A stretch of DNA of 64,000 bases from G036327475 sp036327475. Its GTDB lineage: Bacteria; Pseudomonadota; Gammaproteobacteria; Enterobacterales; Enterobacteriaceae. The first letter of the stretch is position 1; the number at the start of each line of letters is the position of its first letter. A program made the translations under genes and the position numbers. The notes beneath the pieces were generated by a model. That model saw only the letters and a program-made list of their open reading frames with translations, did not search any database and was not told where the DNA came from. Below are positions 60,800 to 64,000 of the stretch, one piece after another. The stretch covers positions 1,178,001 to 1,242,000 of the forward strand of contig NZ_CP132913.1 in the NCBI RefSeq assembly GCF_036327475.1, written 5' to 3'.

Positions 60800-61476
60800 A
60801 GCGGCTTCGCGCCTTGCGCAACTTCCGCTGCAAGCCGCGCCATGCGTGCGTCAACTATCGACGGCAGCACGCGACTGTATGGTAGGTATATTGTGGGTGA
60901 TCTGATTGCCTAGGTGAAACGCATTAGTTAACGAACACTTGTTTTCAACAGCAAAGCATCAACACGATCTGCATGCCGCAGATTACGTTCGAGGCCAGTC
61001 TGCGTGACATCATGGCGCTGGGCAATATCGCGGTCCTGGTTATCGCCCAATAAATACGTGCCCGCACTTTGGCGGATGCGCTTTCAGCACAGGCGCGGGA
61101 AATTAGTGCCATGAACGTGCTTCGGCGCGACGCGTGAGAGGCCTGATTTGGCGATATGTTCGACGGCACCGGACTGGTCGCCGGCTTACGCGATAACGGC
61201 TTCATACTAGTGGACGGCACGTACAACTCGGTTTGGAAGCACGCACAACGCACTATATTCTCAGCATGGAGCCGAATGATGGACTTCCCGCGCCGTTTGC
61301 CGACTTCTATCCCGCGTTGCAGGTGGTGAATATTTATTCATCATGCATCCGCCAGAAACGCTCCCCTTATTGCCCACGTGCGCCGGGCGGGCTGTCGGGC
61401 ACCAACGGTAGGTCGATGATTGGAGGACAGCTGACGGCCTTCTTTTGATTTTCGATCCGTACGACGTGGCATCACT
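60800..61476. other. unassigned gene debris within the catabolic cluster
   Basis: About 680 bp on the + strand with protein-like runs in changing frames (INTICMPQITFEASLRDIMA; FGDMFDGTGLVAGLRDNGF; THYILSMEPNDGLPAPFADF). They look like one more decayed enzyme gene between the CoA-transferase and the isomerase, but I do not recognise the family. Confidence 0.4.
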
Positions 61477-62121
61477 ATGCCACTATTAACTCTAACACCA
61501 AAACAGTTATCGTTGAATACCGCCACCCTCGGCCCCAATGTCTCATTAGAGGATTCCGTGTAAATATGGCTTTCTGGCGGGACAAAGTCGCCGCAGTGGG
61601 TTGTCGCAGGCCCGCCATCTGATAAAAGAGGCCGATCTTGCCGTCAGCGGGCTGTGCCGCTGCGGTCTGTTTCCAACCGGGGACAGATCATCGAGGAAGT
61701 CGCAGAGTTAGAAGCGGCGTGTCTGGTGCTGGTGGTCGATGGACTGCCTGTGGGAGATACAGATCTGGATGGCACGCGCGGCCGGGATGTCCCTACCGTT
61801 GAGCCGCTACATCCGATGTATGCCGTAGACCGCGCCTGTGTCAAACGCTCGCCAGGCGTTAGCGCTTGGCGAGCGTCTGTGTCCGGAAGTGGAAATTGCC
61901 GCCGACGTTTATCATATTTGGTAGGATCCCGACGTCCTACATTAACTATAGCTGGTCACCAAGACGCGGCGCCTACTGGCGTTCCATCTCAGCGATTGGT
62001 TTGTGCCGACCCATTATTTGCTGACCGATCGCGACATAATGGGCGACGGCGTTATCGATTTGCCACCGTTGTACCAACAGTAGTCGACGATGGCTGGCAG
62101 CAGCCGGTGGATGTGACTTAA
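61477..62121 (+). pseudogene. sugar phosphate isomerase/epimerase-like TIM-barrel remnant
   Basis: From ATG 61477: LTLTPKQLSLNTATLG, then NMAFWRDKVAAVGCRR-like, IIEEVAELEAACLVLVVDGL, EPLHPMYAVDRACV, ALGERLCPEVEIAADVYHIW with WDPDV, and LLAFHLSDWFVPTHYLLTDR with DIMGDGVIDLPPL. This is the order of xylose-isomerase-like TIM-barrel proteins, including the metal-binding E, D and H positions. Frameshifts and a stop just after the 5' end kill it. Substrate unknown. Confidence 0.72.
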
Positions 62122-62284
62122 GCACCATCATTCAACGATTGCCTGTACTAGGCAGTAAAGAGGATCGGAACATCGACAACACCCCGACCTCGGCCCCTTT
62201 TCTGCCGGCGATAAACCGTACATTGGCGATATCGGACAATAAAATCAACGCCATAGATGCCGATTTCGCTCAGCGCCGGTAAAG

Positions 62285-63112
62285 ATTATATCCACTCCTT
62301 TAATAGGGCACACTCGCTGTCTATCGACACACTGCGTACCATGCGGGCGTTGCTGTTGGCACACGATCTGGGGCAAAGTTGAGGGCGATGAGGCCATCTT
62401 ACCGTTGTGATCTCGCCCTGGCCCATGCCTTCACCAGCGCGTGATTTGCGTATTCTAGGGCGAAAGTCGGGATATTTATGATGTCCTCGGCCGGACGACG
62501 CATAAATCAATCTTCAACCCGCGCAACAACGCCTTTCGCTGCGTTAGCACCCAGCAAAAGGCTACTCCGGCTTCTCTACCTGGACGCGTGGTTTGAGCTG
62601 GGCGATATGCGGTTTCACGGAGCTGCTGGAGTATTTGCAGATGCTGCCCGCCAAGACAGTTCGCGATTTTATCTGGCGTTTACCACCACCTTCAACGGCA
62701 TTCCCTATTGGAATACCGGCGCGCCTGACCTGGTCAGGCTCGAGGCGCCCTACGCAAGACTCGGATCCAGCCAACGTCGTCGAGCGCGTTGACAGCTCCA
62801 CCGTGGCGATTGCGGCGCAGGGCCTGTTGCGTTCAGCACCCATCTCGACGGCCAACACCGCCACGGCGCGAACCGCTGCCGCCAGGTCGGATTGACCGCG
62901 CCACAAACGCTGCTGGACGACCACTATCTCAGTCTGTCGCCGCAGCATCAATGCCTCTTGCTGCACAAGCCAATGCTATCGCTTCAACAGCTGGGATTGT
63001 GTGCCGGAAGGCTACCGCAACCCGTTCGGCGAAGCCACCAATGTGGGGGATTATCATCTGCGCGAGCCAGCACTTTATTGTGCAGCGAATGGCGGAAAAT
63101 GGCGGAAAATAG
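62285..63112 (+). pseudogene. GH88-like unsaturated glucuronyl hydrolase remnant
   Basis: Pieces in shifting frames: SLSIDTLRTMRALLLAHDLG, THKSIFNPRNNAFRCVSTQQ, STWTRGLSWAICGFTELLEY, then TTFNGIPYWNTGAPD, VVERVDSSTVAIAAQGLL and EGYRNPFGEATNVGDYHLRE, where GDYxxxEAL is a hallmark of family 88 glycoside hydrolases. Frameshifts and stops throughout. Such enzymes remove unsaturated uronic acids from oligosaccharides, so the cluster may have used plant or host polysaccharide fragments. Assignment is from motif recall only. Confidence 0.6.
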
Positions 63113-63705
63113 CCCCTATCTGACGTTTTTCAGACTCCGCTGGAAAAGTACGGCGTACCTAGTCAGCTATTTTACATTGTCGCGACGGCGGGCCATGCCC
63201 GCCGTGCTTGATAGTATTAAGCGATAGTTGGGACTGATTGCGGTGCTGGTTTCTAATGCCGGTATTGCGCCCCTGAGAGCGATTGGATGCGCTCGACACT
63301 ATGACGGCGGTTTTGCGCGGTACTAAACGCAAATTGCGCGAGGCGTTTTTTCCAGGCGGTCACCAAACGCATACTGGCCCGGCCAGCCCCGGAAGGTTCG
63401 CGCAGCATCGTTTTTATTTCTTCCTGTTCCGCAAATGGTGTCTGTGAATCGGCTAGAATATTGCGTCGCCAAAGCGGGACTCGCCATGGTGGCGCAGGAA
63501 ATGGCAGCGCGTCTGGCTTGCTGACGGTATCGAAGTTTTGAGGTTCGTCCCGACATCATCCGTATCGATATGCGCTGTATCGCCGAAGCTGTCGCCATAC
63601 TTATCAAACCCGAGGCGTTTTTCGCCACTGGCTTGGTTTATCCACGCCGACGGCAGATTAACCCTGCAACGTCTATAGATCCGCGCCAGCCACAAACTGG
63701 CGCGG
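63113..63705 (+). pseudogene. short-chain dehydrogenase (SDR) remnant
   Basis: Blocks: IAVLVSNAGIAPLRA (the NAG motif), FTQAVTKRILARPAPEG-like, SRSIVFISSCSAN (the catalytic Ser strand), LEYCVAKAGLAMVAQEMAAR (the YxxxK motif reads YCVAK), EVRPDIIRIDM and FFATGLVYPRR. The N-terminal nucleotide-binding GxxxGxG is not found. Frameshifts and stops in between. Likely a sugar or hydroxyacid dehydrogenase of the same lost pathway. Confidence 0.75.
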
Positions 63706-63720
63706 CGTAAATAGAAGGAA

Positions 63721-64000
63721 ATGGTGTCACCATTCGTTACCGTCCACGACATGGGACAGTGGTTACCGGCCGGCGAATATGGTTATGGCAATTTTCAGCC
63801 CCCTGAGATCATTATGATCCCAGGAGATAACCCTTACAGCGCCGAAGCGACGTGGTCATTGCCGACACCACCTTCCGCACTGCCAGGACCAGAGGTGCTT
63901 TGCCGGGCAAAAACAGAATAGCACTAGCCCGCATGGCTTATTTGCTGAACATTCCCCGAATCCAGTTCGTCACGCCGTTGCTATCTTTCTACTCATCCTG
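63721..64000 (+). pseudogene. HMGL-like (pyruvate carboxyltransferase family) protein, 5' part, runs off the window
   Basis: The frame from 63721 reads VTVHDMGQWLPAGEYGYGNF and PPEIIMIPGDNPYSAE, then shifts to DVVIADTTFRTARTRGALPG, where DTTFRDGxQ is the usual HMGL-like active-site start, and continues ARMAYLLNIPRIQFVTPLLS to the edge. At least one frameshift; the metal-binding D of DTTFRD is followed by altered residues. Function in this cluster is unknown. Confidence 0.55.

Overview
The window looks like chromosome of a gammaproteobacterial insect symbiont of the Sodalis type, caught early in genome decay. The intact proteins (RplS, TrmD, Ffh, AlaS, RecA, Eno, PyrG, RelA, DegP, ErpA) are close to enterobacterial orthologues, and gene order follows the Escherichia/Yersinia backbone. 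Roughly half of the ancestral genes survive only as frameshifted, stop-ridden or internally deleted remnants that still sit at their syntenic positions. Base composition stays near 50-55% GC and I see no insertion sequence, so decay here runs by small indels, internal deletions and at least one inversion. The genus is an inference from this pattern; no marker here proves it.

Layout: 1-3050 is gene-poor, with one unrecognised frameshifted ORF pair near 2.3-2.8 kb. 3117-6588 carries the intact operon rplS-trmD-rimM-rpsP and ffh. 6733-8673 holds dead ypjD, corB and luxS. gshA (8813-10372) is intact, followed by dead yqaB, tRNA-Arg(ACG), tRNA-Ser(GCU), csrA, alaS, dead recX, recA with a LexA box, and pncC. 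17.4-19.5 kb holds a dead polar amino-acid ABC transporter and dead mltB; 19.5-21.3 kb holds a phnA/yjdM remnant, a striking polypyrimidine tract and unassigned DNA. mutS and rpoS are both dead; nlpD and pcm are intact; surE is an in-frame internal deletion; truD is dead; ispF, ispD and ftsB are intact.

28.3-35.8 kb is a graveyard of sulfate assimilation (cysC, N, D, G, H, I, J) plus ygbE, queD and queE. eno and pyrG are intact, mazG dead, relA intact, and rlmD and barA dead. A glucarate block (gudD, gudP-like transporter, cdaR) is dead; degP is intact, dgt dead, mtn intact, btuF dead. An inversion has split fhuB: its 3' end lies beside btuF and its 5' part beside yadS, and hemL (dead), clcA (dead) and erpA (intact) lie between. 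fhuD is dead. From 58.7 kb to the right edge is one decayed catabolic cluster: MHS-type transporter, CoA-transferase, TIM-barrel sugar isomerase, GH88-like hydrolase, SDR dehydrogenase and the start of an HMGL-like protein.

What survives serves translation, protein targeting, tRNA charging and modification, recombination, glutathione, isoprenoid precursors, cell division, CTP and glycolysis, envelope quality control and Fe-S assembly. What is lost serves free-living needs: sulfate reduction, siderophore and B12 uptake, stationary-phase control, AI-2 signalling, mismatch repair and sugar-acid catabolism. I found no CRISPR array, prophage, toxin-antitoxin pair or secretion system, and nothing that convinces me of a new defence or biosynthetic system.
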